Source: Limosilactobacillus reuteri subsp. reuteri | GTDB taxonomy: Bacteria > Bacillota > Bacilli > Lactobacillales > Lactobacillaceae | Reading direction: 5' to 3' | Assembly (NCBI RefSeq): GCF_000016825.1 | Contig: NC_009513.1 | Coordinates: 561,001 to 625,000 of the forward strand | DNA: 64,000 bases | Shown here: positions 45,010-53,538 of the stretch, in pieces | Numbering within the stretch: position 1 is the first letter of the stretch | Layout of the letters: every line of letters begins with the position of its first letter | Made by a program: the position numbers and the translations under genes | The notes under the pieces: model-generated | What the model was told of the DNA's origin: nothing | What the model saw: the letters and a program-made list of their open reading frames with translations, nothing else | Database searches by the model: none

Positions 45010-45597
45010 ATGAAAACAATCGTAATCGCAACAAAGAATACCGGGAAAGCGCGTGAATACCAAGAGATGCTTGCTCCCCTAGGAATTGAAGTAAAAACAT
45101 TAGCCGATTTTGCACCAATAACAATTAATGAAAATGGTAAAACATTTGAAGAAAATGCAACAATTAAAGCCACTACAGCTGCTAATCAACTCCAACTACC
45201 AGTTATGGCAGATGATTCGGGCTTAATGGTTGATGCTCTTGGAGGTGCTCCAGGTGTACACTCAGCAAGATATGCTGGTGATCATGATGATGCTGCTAAT
45301 AATGCTAAACTCTTATTGGCGTTAAAAGAGGTACCGGATGAAAAAAGGACTGCTCACTTTCATACTACCATCGTCGGAATTAAGCCTGATGGAACCAAAT
45401 TAGTTGCCAATGGTCGGGTTGATGGCCATATTCTTCATCAACTCACAGGAAAAAACGGTTTTGGTTATGATCCGCTTTTTTATGTTGATGAATTAGGCAA
45501 ATCAATGGCCCAATTAACAGCAGACCAAAAGAATCAAATTAGTCATCGGGGACGCGCATTACGGTCATTTATGAAGCAATTTAATGATTGGTGGTAA
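45010..45597 (+). CDS. rdgB: Non-canonical purine NTP pyrophosphatase (XTP/ITP/dITP, RdgB/HAM1)
   Basis: Removes deaminated purine nucleotides from the pool. The 195-residue protein starts MKTIVIATKNTGKAREYQEML, has FEENATIKATTAA, the catalytic ADDSGLMVDALGGAPGVHSARYAG, and GFGYDPLF with SHRGRAL at the end. Directly follows murI, as in many lactobacilli. Confidence 0.95.
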   Translation: MKTIVIATKNTGKAREYQEMLAPLGIEVKTLADFAPITINENGKTFEENATIKATTAANQLQLPVMADDSGLMVDALGGAPGVHSARYAGDHDDAANNAKLLLALKEVPDEKRTAHFHTTIVGIKPDGTKLVANGRVDGHILHQLTGKNGFGYDPLFYVDELGKSMAQLTADQKNQISHRGRALRSFMKQFNDWW

Positions 45598-45602
45598 TAA
45601 AA

Positions 45603-46121
45603 ATGAAAATACTAGTTGTAAGTGATAACCATCGAGAAGAAAAAATTTTGACAGAGATTGTTCAAAAAATGGGGAATCAAGTTGACCTAATGATTCACTG
45701 TGGGGATTCAGAATTAGCTCCTGATCAGGAACCGATGAGCAATTTTAAGGCAGTGAAGGGGAATAATGATTATGGTTTGTCGTACCCTAATGAGTTGGTA
45801 ATTAATGCTGGGCAAGAGCAGCTCTATCTAACTCATGGTCATTTACAGCGGGTCAATTTTTCTCTGACCCCTCTGATGCTTACCGGCCAAGAAAAAGGTG
45901 CCTCCATTGTGTGCTATGGGCATACTCATCAGTTAGGAGCCGTTTACGATCATCAAATGCTAATAATTAATCCTGGGAGCATCAGTTTTCCTCGTGGTGA
46001 ATATGCTAAACTCGGGGGAACTTTTGCAATTGTTGATGCGCAGCCTGAGCGGTTTATTGTTGATTATTATAACCGTCAGATGGAAGCTGTTCCTGAATTA
46101 CGTTGTGAATTCAGTCGTTAG
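45603..46121 (+). CDS. YfcE/MJ0936-type metallophosphoesterase
   Basis: Calcineurin-like phosphodiesterase, physiological substrate unknown. The 172-residue protein has VSDNHRE (metal motif I), HCGDSE, KGNNDYG, THGH and GHTHQLG, all five metal motifs in order. ATG 45603 lies 5 bases after rdgB behind GGTGG; the longer frame inside rdgB starts at a TTG without a site. Third gene of the murI operon. Confidence 0.92.
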   Translation: MKILVVSDNHREEKILTEIVQKMGNQVDLMIHCGDSELAPDQEPMSNFKAVKGNNDYGLSYPNELVINAGQEQLYLTHGHLQRVNFSLTPLMLTGQEKGASIVCYGHTHQLGAVYDHQMLIINPGSISFPRGEYAKLGGTFAIVDAQPERFIVDYYNRQMEAVPELRCEFSR

Positions 46122-46141
46122 AAATAAAGGAGTGTATTTTT

Positions 46142-46585
46142 GTGATTGATCAGCGTTTGCAAACTTTATTGCTAAAAAACAAGCAGAAGTTTATGATCCC
46201 TGCCAGTTTAGTTGCGACGGTAAACCAAAGTAATAGTTTAGATCATGCATTCTTAGTGCTTACTAAGGATCGGTACGCTAAAATTATTGTGATTGACAAT
46301 AAAAACCATTATTGCGGTCAGATTTCTTTGGCAATGATTACTGACCAATTATTGGAGACAAAACGGATCAATGTGGAACGCTTAAATGAATTAAAGGTCA
46401 GGGATGTGATGCAAACCGATGCGCCGGTTATCCAAGATCCAACTGATATCGAAGAAAATTTACACCTCTTAATTGACCAGTCATTTTTACCGGTGGTGGA
46501 CGATCATAATTACTTTTGCGGAATTGTGACGCGTCGTGAAGTATTAAAGGCAGTCAATTATACAATGCATACTTTTGGAAAATAA
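46142..46585 (+). CDS. cbpB: CBS-domain protein CbpB (probable c-di-AMP-binding)
   Basis: Two CBS domains with no enzyme attached; the listerial homologue binds c-di-AMP and controls Rel-dependent (p)ppGpp synthesis. The 147-residue protein has a first CBS motif around DHAFLVLTKDRYAKIIVID and a second around KVRDVMQTDAPVIQDPTDIEENLHLLIDQSFLPVVDD. It starts at GTG 46142 behind AAAGGAG. Ligand is inferred from the family only. Confidence 0.85.
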   Translation: MIDQRLQTLLLKNKQKFMIPASLVATVNQSNSLDHAFLVLTKDRYAKIIVIDNKNHYCGQISLAMITDQLLETKRINVERLNELKVRDVMQTDAPVIQDPTDIEENLHLLIDQSFLPVVDDHNYFCGIVTRREVLKAVNYTMHTFGK

Positions 46586-46646
46586 TGAAAGTGGCTGTGA
46601 CATAAGTCGAGTTACTCTCATAAAAAACAAATAGCGCAGTACAACA

Positions 46647-46692
46647 GAGGCCTCCAGCGCCCGGTAAAACCGAATGTTGGAGGCCTCTTTTT
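46647..46692 (+). terminator. Terminator of the murI-cbpB operon
   Basis: A perfect 10-base repeat GAGGCCTCCA/TGGAGGCCTC is followed by five T. The T-run runs into the stop codon of the convergent HAD gene. Confidence 0.92.
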
Positions 46693-47527
46693 ATCGTTCA
46701 TTTTTAATTAACTGGTTAATAGTCTGCAAGACGCCATCATGATTATTATCAATTGTGGTGGTGTGGGCAGCTTGCATTTGAATAATTGGTTGTGCATTCT
46801 GCATTGCGTAGCTTTGACTCGTCATCGCTAACATCCCAAGGTCATTTTCATTGTCACCAAACGTAACAATTTCATTTGCCTTTAAATTAAGGTGGGACTG
46901 CAAAAGGGAAAGAGCGTTTTGTTTAGTTGCAGCAGCATTACCGATTAAGTCAGTATTAAAGCCTGAATTTTCCATGATTAAAGATGGCGGTAAGTAACCA
47001 TCTAAGGTTGTTGTAACTTTTTTTAGATCGATATGATTAGCAAAATTAATTGATATCTTGGTAAAATCTTCAGTTGGCCGTTGAGTGAAAATCTGCCGGA
47101 TATCAGGGATACGCTCTACATTTTCATAAAAAAGTTTCACAATGTTGAAATCATGAGCACTCATCCCCTGATCGACATAAGATTTTTCACTAGTAGAGAT
47201 TACTAATTGATTAATATCTTGCGGACCATAGAAACGGTCAAGAACATGAATAACTCGGGCTAAAGATTCCTGATTAATAGGAAAAGATTTAAATAATTTG
47301 CTTCCTAAATGGATAACTGATCCGTTTTGCGAAATAAATCCCATCTTGGCGGTGTAGTCTTTAAATTCTCGTTGCAACCGTGGAAAACTGGATCCGCTAG
47401 CAGCGACAAAGTAGATATTATGGCGTTCAAGTTGACGAAAGACCTTTGCAAATAAAGAATGATTGTAAGTATGGTCATCTCGTAAAAAGGTTCCGTCCAT
47501 ATCAGTAGCGATTAATTTAATACTCAT
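46691..47527 (-). CDS. Cof-type HAD-superfamily phosphatase
   Basis: Haloacid dehalogenase-type sugar-phosphate or nucleotide phosphatase of the Cof/YidA class; substrate not predictable. The 278-residue protein has motif I DMDGTFL (nucleophile and acid Asp), motif II ASGSS, a C2B cap, and motif IV FGDNENDLGML. ATG at 47527 has GGGAGG in front; a longer frame lies inside the upstream gene. It overlaps the end of the mscS-type gene by 11 bases, so the two are co-transcribed. Confidence 0.9.
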   Translation of the reverse strand: MSIKLIATDMDGTFLRDDHTYNHSLFAKVFRQLERHNIYFVAASGSSFPRLQREFKDYTAKMGFISQNGSVIHLGSKLFKSFPINQESLARVIHVLDRFYGPQDINQLVISTSEKSYVDQGMSAHDFNIVKLFYENVERIPDIRQIFTQRPTEDFTKISINFANHIDLKKVTTTLDGYLPPSLIMENSGFNTDLIGNAAATKQNALSLLQSHLNLKANEIVTFGDNENDLGMLAMTSQSYAMQNAQPIIQMQAAHTTTIDNNHDGVLQTINQLIKNER

Positions 47528-48392
47528 TAGGTGCTCCCTCCCAGGCAATTGGAATATTATTCGTTCGTAATTCTTTAAGATATGCCGCCAAAAAGTGACT
47601 AGCAACAGTTGATTGTTTTCCGCTGACTGCTGTTATCGTCACACGAAAAACGAGCGCACCGTCTGGGGTAACAACTGGTCCGACAATAACTGGTTTTAAT
47701 TGTAGTGCCTTTATTTGTGGAACTAGTTTTTTATTAACCTGCGTAACAATTTCTTCTACCTTACTAAGAGGGGTCTTCGAAGTAATCCGAATATCAACGT
47801 TGCTAACCATATTATTTCGCGAAAGATTTTGCACAATGGTAATGTTACGGTTAGGAATAAAATTAAGTGTCCCATCGGAACTAGTAACTTGCGTAGTACG
47901 AATACCAAGAGCAGTTACTGTTCCTTTGATTTGACCGATTTGGACAGTATCGCCGACGTCTAATTGTTGCTCAAGTAGGATGAAAAATCCAGTCACAATA
48001 TCACTAACAAGGCTTTGCGCACCAAGCCCCAATGCTAAACTAAAAATTCCGGCTCCAGCAATTAGAGTACCCACTGGAACGCCAATTTCTGATAATATAG
48101 CGTACAATAAGAAAAAATAACAAGTATAACGATAAATGTTTAAGACAAGGGCTTTTACCGTTGCCATTCGATTGCTATTTTTTAGTACATTGTATTTTTT
48201 TGATTCTTGAAAAAGATGGACAATGATAACTCGTCCTACCCATAAAAGTATTAAAAATAAGACAAACGTAACGATAATTAAAAGAAATTTACTTAAAAGT
48301 TGTTGTGAAATTTCGTGCCAGGATAAATCTGTAAAAGCTTTTTTTAATTGTTCCGTTTGTTTTGATGTAAGTGAAGTGGCACCAGTGATCAT
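47517..48392 (-). CDS. Small-conductance mechanosensitive channel (MscS family, YkuT-like)
   Basis: Membrane channel relieving osmotic down-shock. The 291-residue protein has three hydrophobic segments in the first ~135 residues, TM3 with the Gly/Ala-rich pore pattern GTLIAGAGIFSLALGLGAQSLVSDIVTGF, and the beta domain GDTVQIGQIKGTVTALGIRTTQV. The ATG lies behind a full AGGAGG. It faces the DUF948 gene divergently. Confidence 0.92.
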   Translation of the reverse strand: MITGATSLTSKQTEQLKKAFTDLSWHEISQQLLSKFLLIIVTFVLFLILLWVGRVIIVHLFQESKKYNVLKNSNRMATVKALVLNIYRYTCYFFLLYAILSEIGVPVGTLIAGAGIFSLALGLGAQSLVSDIVTGFFILLEQQLDVGDTVQIGQIKGTVTALGIRTTQVTSSDGTLNFIPNRNITIVQNLSRNNMVSNVDIRITSKTPLSKVEEIVTQVNKKLVPQIKALQLKPVIVGPVVTPDGALVFRVTITAVSGKQSTVASHFLAAYLKELRTNNIPIAWEGAPNEY

Positions 48393-48534
48393 AATAACCT
48401 CCTAAAAAATACTAATAAATATTTTAACAGGGAAGACAAGCTTCTGTCGACTACACTAGATTATCGTTTTTATTTGTTTTATGATATTCTTAGTATTGAA
48501 TAAGTATTTTGAAAACTAAAGGAGGGATTATCAG

Positions 48535-48975
48535 ATGACTTTTGGCCAGTTGGCAGGGTTAATTGCGGCAATCGCATTCCTAATCTTAGTCATTTTTGCA
48601 TGTATCCTGTTGAATCAATTGAGTAAGACAATGAAAGAAACAAATAAAAGTATTACAACTTTAACGCGGGATGTTCATTATCTTAGCCAAGAAATGGAGG
48701 ACGTGCTAAGTAACACGAATACATTGTTAGACGATATTAACCATAAATCAGAACAACTAGATCCAGCGGTTAAAGCAGTTGCAGATGTAAGTCAGAGTGT
48801 TTCAGAAGTGAATGCTTCACTTCAAGAAATGGTCGAGAAAGCCCGGCTGCACCGCGAGAAGCGACAATTTGACCGGAGTATTTTTAAGTTTGCAGGAAAG
48901 ACGCTTGTTTTAGATGCTTTCAACAAATTTAGACAGCATCGGAAGCAAAAGAAAGGAATGACAAATAATGAGTAA
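48535..48975 (+). CDS. DUF948 membrane protein
   Basis: General-stress-type envelope protein of unknown function. The 146-residue protein has one N-terminal membrane helix (LAGLIAAIAFLILVIFACILL) and a long coiled coil (NKSITTLTRDVHYLSQEMEDVLSNTNTLLDDINHK, shortened here to its character: heptad-rich) with a basic end. It starts behind AAAGGAGGG and overlaps the next gene by 8 bases. Confidence 0.8.
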   Translation: MTFGQLAGLIAAIAFLILVIFACILLNQLSKTMKETNKSITTLTRDVHYLSQEMEDVLSNTNTLLDDINHKSEQLDPAVKAVADVSQSVSEVNASLQEMVEKARLHREKRQFDRSIFKFAGKTLVLDAFNKFRQHRKQKKGMTNNE

Positions 48976-49426
48976 AAAGTTACTTGCTGGGATATTATTA
49001 GGTGGAGCTGCAACATATGCTGCATGGAAGAAAATGGCACCAGCTAAAAAAGAAGCATTGAAAGAAAGCGTTGATGAAAAGATTAATAAAGTTGCTGATT
49101 ATGTGACTGATTACACCTTAGACGCATTAGACATTGTTGATGATCTTATGAGTGATTCTAACTTGAACGATAAGGTGAGTGGCGCTGCAGATGCTGTTAA
49201 TAATGTTAAGGGTAAGGTAAAAGATAGCGCCAATAAAGTAGTTAATCATATGACTAATGATGACTTTGATAAGCAAACTGCTGATATTCGTGAGGAATTA
49301 GCGAAGAATAAAGAAGCAGATGAAGATAATAACGATATTATTATCGATGCTACTAGTGATCAAAAACCAGCATCTACTGAAAACGATGAAGCAGACCAAG
49401 ATGACGCTAAGACAGCCGATAAATAA
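48968..49426 (+). CDS. YtxH-like envelope protein
   Basis: The 152-residue protein has a short hydrophobic N-terminus (KKLLAGILLGGAATYAAW), then a helical Lys/Asp/Asn-rich region and a strongly acidic tail (DEDNNDIIID). This fits YtxH/gas-vesicle-like stress proteins that pair with DUF948 genes. Function unknown. Overlap with the DUF948 gene suggests they are made together. Confidence 0.65.
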   Translation: MSKKLLAGILLGGAATYAAWKKMAPAKKEALKESVDEKINKVADYVTDYTLDALDIVDDLMSDSNLNDKVSGAADAVNNVKGKVKDSANKVVNHMTNDDFDKQTADIREELAKNKEADEDNNDIIIDATSDQKPASTENDEADQDDAKTADK

Positions 49427-49433
49427 GTAAAAT

Positions 49434-49463
49434 AAAAAAGCTGAGAGATCTCTCAGCTTTTTT
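49434..49463. terminator. Bidirectional terminator between the ytxH-like gene and pepQ
   Basis: A perfect 30-base palindrome, AAAAAAGCTGAGAG and its complement CTCTCAGCTTTTTT around AT, with A-run and T-run ends. It ends 4 bases before the stop of the convergent pepQ and 8 bases after the left gene. Confidence 0.95.
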
Positions 49464-49466
49464 ATT

Positions 49467-50567
49467 TTAATGAGGGAAAGTTAGTAATTCTTTAGTTGTA
49501 TGCGTGAATGGTTCACAACCATCTTCTGTAATATGAACACAGTCTTCAATCCGGACGCCGGCAAAACCTGGAATATAAATGCCGGGTTCAATGGAGAAGC
49601 ACATTCCAGGTTCAAGAACTAGTTGGTTTCCCTCCATAATCGATGGGAATTCGTGTTCACTGCTACCCATTCCGTGTCCTAAGCGGTGAATAAAGTATTC
49701 GCCATAACCAGCTGCAGCAATAATATCACGAGCGATCTTATCTAATTCTTCAGCGGTCATTCCTGGCTTCGCAGCATCTTGAGCAACCAATTGAGCTTCT
49801 AAACATACTTTGTAGATGTCTTTTTGCTTGTCATTTAACTTTCCGACAGCTACTGTTCGGGAAGCATCACTAATATAGCCATCAACAATTGTTCCTAAGT
49901 CAAAGAGAACCAGCTCATTATTTTGGATCTTATTACTGGAGGTAGCTCCATGAGGTTCGGCAGCATGAGGACCTGCTTGAACTAGCGTATCAAAACTCAT
50001 CTTGTTAATCCCGTGTTGCTTAAGCGCATATTCTAAATCGGCAGCCACTTCTTGTTCTGTTTTACCAATTTGAATTGATTCGAATCCTACTTTAAAAGCA
50101 AAATCAGCCCATTTTCCTGCTTCATTCAACTTAGCGATCTCATCATCACTTTTAATCATTCGCATTTTTGCTATCAAAGGAGAGAGATCAGTATTAAAAT
50201 GGGCATTAGGGAGGACTTCTTCTAAGGCACGAAGACGGTCAACAGTTAGTGATTCTCCCTCAATTCCCCAATTAATTGGGGAACCAGCGTGATTTTTGAT
50301 ATGTTCAGCAATAAGCTCAAAAGGTTTTTCATGATCTAAGTACCCATATACTGGATATTTCCAACCAGTATCCTTTATTGCTTCTACTTCAAGAGCTGGT
50401 GCAAACAGAAATGGCTCACTGTCGGCAAAAAGGACTAGTGCTAATACCCGTTCTACTGGATCGCTGTAGAAACCAGTTAGGTAATTAATGGTCATCGGAT
50501 CACTAATATAAGCAGCATCTAATCCTTTTTCAGCAAGAGCGCTTTGTAATTGATTAAGTTTTGTCAC
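49467..50567 (-). CDS. pepQ: Xaa-Pro dipeptidase PepQ
   Basis: M24 metallopeptidase that splits X-Pro dipeptides from casein-type peptides. The 366-residue protein has an N-terminal creatinase-like domain and the pita-bread domain with metal ligands in LFDLGTIVDGYISDASRT (two Asp), HRLGHGMG (His), FSIEPGIYIPG (Glu) and VRIEDCVHI (Glu). GTG at 50567 lies 8 bases behind AGGAAG; the frame extends to a GTG at 50576 that is too close to that site. Divergent from ccpA, the arrangement known in other lactobacilli. Confidence 0.93.
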   Translation of the reverse strand: MTKLNQLQSALAEKGLDAAYISDPMTINYLTGFYSDPVERVLALVLFADSEPFLFAPALEVEAIKDTGWKYPVYGYLDHEKPFELIAEHIKNHAGSPINWGIEGESLTVDRLRALEEVLPNAHFNTDLSPLIAKMRMIKSDDEIAKLNEAGKWADFAFKVGFESIQIGKTEQEVAADLEYALKQHGINKMSFDTLVQAGPHAAEPHGATSSNKIQNNELVLFDLGTIVDGYISDASRTVAVGKLNDKQKDIYKVCLEAQLVAQDAAKPGMTAEELDKIARDIIAAAGYGEYFIHRLGHGMGSSEHEFPSIMEGNQLVLEPGMCFSIEPGIYIPGFAGVRIEDCVHITEDGCEPFTHTTKELLTFPH

Positions 50568-50597
50568 TGCATTCACTTCCTAAAAAAGATTGCGAAT

Positions 50598-50606
50598 ATT
50601 ATAACA
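50598..50606 (-). promoter_or_regulatory. Extended -10 promoter of pepQ
   Basis: On the - strand the sequence reads TGTTATAAT, an extended -10 about 31 bases before the pepQ start. No clear -35. Confidence 0.55.
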
Positions 50607-50632
50607 TATTGTTATGAAAGTAAAAAAATAAT

Positions 50633-50670
50633 GAAGAACGTTTGCTAATTAAAACTAAATCTGCTATATT
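50633..50670 (+). promoter_or_regulatory. Promoter of ccpA with a weak overlapping cre
   Basis: TTGCTA (50642-50647), 17-base spacer and TATATT (50665-50670) with an extended TG. GAAGAACGTTTGCT (50633-50646) overlaps the -35 and partly fits a cre, with the central ACGTTT kept and several mismatches outside. Autoregulation of ccpA is plausible but weakly supported. Confidence 0.45.
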
Positions 50671-50727
50671 AACTAGGTTATGAAAAAATATGAAAACAGA
50701 TTATACCAATAAAGAAAGGGCTATCTT

Positions 50728-51738
50728 ATGGAAAAACAATCAGTAACAATTTATACGGTTGCCCGAGAAGCTCGTGTCTCAATGGCCACTGTTTCACGGG
50801 TAGTAAATGGCAATCCAAATGTAAAACCAGAAACTAGACAAAAAGTTTTAGATGTGATTAAGCAGCTTAATTATCGTCCTAATGCAGTTGCACGGGGATT
50901 AGCTTCTAAAAAGACAACGACTGTCGGGGTAGTTATTCCTAATATAACTGATCCATACTTTGCGGAATTAGCATTAGGGATTGATGATGTTGCTTCAATG
51001 TATAAGTACAATATCATTTTAACTAATTCTGATTCTGATGATGAAAAGATTCTAAAAGTGGTGCGGAGCTTGCTTGCTAAACAGGTTGATGGACTTATTT
51101 TTATGGGTCATGATGTTTCTGATGATCTGCGAAATGAATTTGAAAGCACAAATACACCAGTTGTAGTAGCTGGTTCTGTTGTTAATGATGATACTTTACC
51201 AAGCGTTCGGATTAACTACCAAGCAGCCGCTAAGGAAGCGACAGAATTTCTACTAAAGCATGGTGATCAACAAGTTGCCTATATTACTGGTTCATTACGA
51301 TACTCAATTAATGGTAAAGACCGACTCGATGGATATAAAGAAGCATTGGCAAATAATAATGTGGCATTTAATGATTCATTAGTAATTGAAACAGACGGAT
51401 CTTATCAAGCAGGATATGCAAAGGCACAAGAAGTTATCGAAAAGGGCTTAAAGGCTGCTTATGTAACAGATGATAGTTTAGCTGCTGGGCTCTTAAATGG
51501 GCTTACAGATGCTGGCATTAGCGTTCCAGCTGATTTTGAACTAATTTCTTCCAATGACACTAATTATACAAAGGTTGTCCGGCCAACAATCACTTCAATC
51601 ACTCAACCCCTTTATGATCTTGGCGCTATTTCAATGCGGTTGTTGACAAAATTAATGGATGGCGATGACAGCAATGATGATGAAAAGAATGTTATTTTAG
51701 ATCATGGCTTTGTTGAACGCCAATCAACTCGTAAGTAG
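50728..51738 (+). CDS. ccpA: Catabolite control protein A
   Basis: LacI-family master regulator of carbon catabolite control, acting with HPr-Ser-P on cre sites. The 336-residue protein has the LacI HTH TIYTVAREARVSMATVSRVVNG at the N-terminus and the hinge helix NYRPNAVARGLASKKT, then a periplasmic-binding-protein-like core (TVGVVIPNITDPYFAELALGIDD). A probable target in this window is the cre ahead of cydA. Confidence 0.96.
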   Translation: MEKQSVTIYTVAREARVSMATVSRVVNGNPNVKPETRQKVLDVIKQLNYRPNAVARGLASKKTTTVGVVIPNITDPYFAELALGIDDVASMYKYNIILTNSDSDDEKILKVVRSLLAKQVDGLIFMGHDVSDDLRNEFESTNTPVVVAGSVVNDDTLPSVRINYQAAAKEATEFLLKHGDQQVAYITGSLRYSINGKDRLDGYKEALANNNVAFNDSLVIETDGSYQAGYAKAQEVIEKGLKAAYVTDDSLAAGLLNGLTDAGISVPADFELISSNDTNYTKVVRPTITSITQPLYDLGAISMRLLTKLMDGDDSNDDEKNVILDHGFVERQSTRK

Positions 51739-51751
51739 GTTGTGATTTGTT

Positions 51752-52597
51752 GTGACAACCCGAAGTGAATTGCGAGCACAACGACAAGAAAAAGTTGAGA
51801 AGCCAATAGAAGAAACACCGGAAAAGCGTCATTTTCTATACTGCTTATGGGGTGTAATCTGCGTGACTTTACTCGGGCTAACATTACTAATTAATTCGAC
51901 ACTCTTAAATGTTAACTTTGTAAAAGAAGAAGTTACAAGTTCGTCGCTTGAATCAGTTATGTTAAGTCAGGTTAACAGTAGTCTAACTCAGTATGGGATT
52001 TCAACTTCTGTCTTAAAGAAAAGTGATACTGATAAGCTAATTAACCAGGCGATTGATCAAGTATATGCAGGTGAAAAAATTAATCTTGACCTATCACCTA
52101 TAGTTAATAATGTGGGCACGTCTGTTAATTCCCAATTAGCTCAATATGGTTTGTCGACGTCCATGTTACCAGCAGGCAGTTCTTCAGCAATTGCTGGTAA
52201 CATTAATTCGATGGTTAACAGTCAGTTAAATACTCCCGAAGTTGCACAGTTAATTAATGGGATTAAAATTGCTAAAACGGTTGTCAATATTATTTTAGTG
52301 ATTTCAATTATCAGTCTCGTTCTATTGATCCTTAAGGGGTTATGGCAGCACCACTTAATTGGTAGTTTTAGATGGATTTGTTTGTGGGGAACTGTTTTAT
52401 ATACAGGAATCGTTATGACTATTCATGCGATTACCCTTCAAATGGGTGCAGGACAACCAGACATAAGCCCCTTTATTTCCCAGGTTGCCAATGATTTTCA
52501 GCAGACTGGATTTCATGGTTCAATGATGCTGATTGTCATTAGTATTGTGTTATTTATTCTGCAATTTGTAAAACGAAAATGGCAACCTCGCCAATAA
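51752..52597 (+). CDS. Unrecognised membrane protein with an internal repeat
   Basis: I do not recognise this family. The 281-residue protein has a charged cytoplasmic N-terminus, a first membrane helix at about residues 33-48 (WGVICVTLLGLTLLIN), an outside Ser/Asn/Gln-rich domain of ~130 residues, and three C-terminal hydrophobic segments. The outside domain holds two related units, VNSSLTQYGISTSVLKK (near residue 73) and VNSQLAQYGLSTSMLPA (near 127), followed by a third VNSQL. It starts at GTG 51752, 13 bases after ccpA, with weak TAGGTTG-type upstream sequence, so it may be co-transcribed with ccpA. No enzymatic motif is visible. Confidence 0.75.
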   Translation: MTTRSELRAQRQEKVEKPIEETPEKRHFLYCLWGVICVTLLGLTLLINSTLLNVNFVKEEVTSSSLESVMLSQVNSSLTQYGISTSVLKKSDTDKLINQAIDQVYAGEKINLDLSPIVNNVGTSVNSQLAQYGLSTSMLPAGSSSAIAGNINSMVNSQLNTPEVAQLINGIKIAKTVVNIILVISIISLVLLILKGLWQHHLIGSFRWICLWGTVLYTGIVMTIHAITLQMGAGQPDISPFISQVANDFQQTGFHGSMMLIVISIVLFILQFVKRKWQPRQ

Positions 52598-52671
52598 CCT
52601 TGAATTAACGATGAATATTTGCTAAAATTTATCTGTTTGTATTACATTAATAAAGAAAAGAGGAGTCAGTA

Positions 52672-53418
52672 ATGTCAGGACATTCAAAATGGCATAACAT
52701 TCAGGGACGTAAGAACGCCCAAGATGCTAAGCGTGGTAAGATTTTCCAAAAGATTTCACGTGACTTGTACCAAGCAGCTAAAGCAGGTGATCCTGATCCA
52801 GCGAACAACGCTCAATTACGGCTTGTAATCGATAAGGCACACGCGGCCAACATGCCTAAGAAAAATATTGACCGTGCTATTGCTAAAGCTTCAGGTATTG
52901 GTGGAGCTAAGTTCGAAGAAGTTACTTATGAAGGTTATGGACCAGGTGGGGTAGCAGTAATGGTTTCTGCTCTTACTGATAACAAGAACCGGACTGCATC
53001 TGCTGTTCGTTCAGCATTTAGTCACTCTGGCGGTTCATTAGGTGCTAGCGGATCAGTTTCATACATGTTCGACCGTAAAGGATTAATCGAAATTCTTCGT
53101 GATGACCTTGATAAGAGCGAAGATGATATGTTAATGGACGCTTTAGATGCTGGAGCTGAAGATATGAAGGCAACTGAAGAAAAGTTCCAAATCTTCACTG
53201 ACCCAAGTAGCATGACAGATGTTCGTGATGCTCTTCAAGAACAAGGCTACGAATTAGATACTGCTGAAGTTACCATGATCCCTCAAAACCGGACAGAGGT
53301 ACCTGCAGATAAGGCAAAGCAATATCGTCATTTGATTGATGAATTAACAGAAAACGATGATGTTGCTGATATTTACGAAACTGGTATTTTACCAGACGAA
53401 GATGACGATGAAGAATAA
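52672..53418 (+). CDS. yebC: YebC/PmpR family protein
   Basis: Long annotated as a transcription regulator; newer work on the family points to relief of ribosome stalling at proline-rich sequences. The 248-residue protein begins [23 protein letters not shown], the family signature, and has [17 protein letters not shown] and the acidic C-terminus. Single gene with GAGGAG ribosome site and its own terminator. Confidence 0.95.
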   Translation: MSGHSKWHNIQGRKNAQDAKRGKIFQKISRDLYQAAKAGDPDPANNAQLRLVIDKAHAANMPKKNIDRAIAKASGIGGAKFEEVTYEGYGPGGVAVMVSALTDNKNRTASAVRSAFSHSGGSLGASGSVSYMFDRKGLIEILRDDLDKSEDDMLMDALDAGAEDMKATEEKFQIFTDPSSMTDVRDALQEQGYELDTAEVTMIPQNRTEVPADKAKQYRHLIDELTENDDVADIYETGILPDEDDDEE

Positions 53419-53434
53419 TTCAATCATTGTTATT

Positions 53435-53474
53435 AAGAGGTTAAAAAGCAAAACGCTTTTTAACCTCTTTTTTT
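53435..53474 (+). terminator. Terminator of yebC
   Basis: A perfect 15-base repeat, AAGAGGTTAAAAAGC / GCTTTTTAACCTCTT, loop of five bases, followed by TTTTT. Confidence 0.95.
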
Positions 53475-53508
53475 AGTTTTAAATTTTTTAGTGCATTTTT
53501 AGAATTTA

Positions 53509-53522
53509 TCCGTATTTAAATA
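53509..53522 (+). promoter_or_regulatory. Candidate competence promoter element ahead of comGA
   Basis: TCCGTATTTAAATA, identical to the element ahead of radC at 10421. It ends 16 bases before the comGA ATG and lies after the yebC terminator, so it is in the only space available for a comG promoter. No normal -35/-10 pair is evident here, which fits an alternative sigma factor. Confidence 0.55.
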
Positions 53523-53538
53523 ATAGGGAGGTTAAAAT

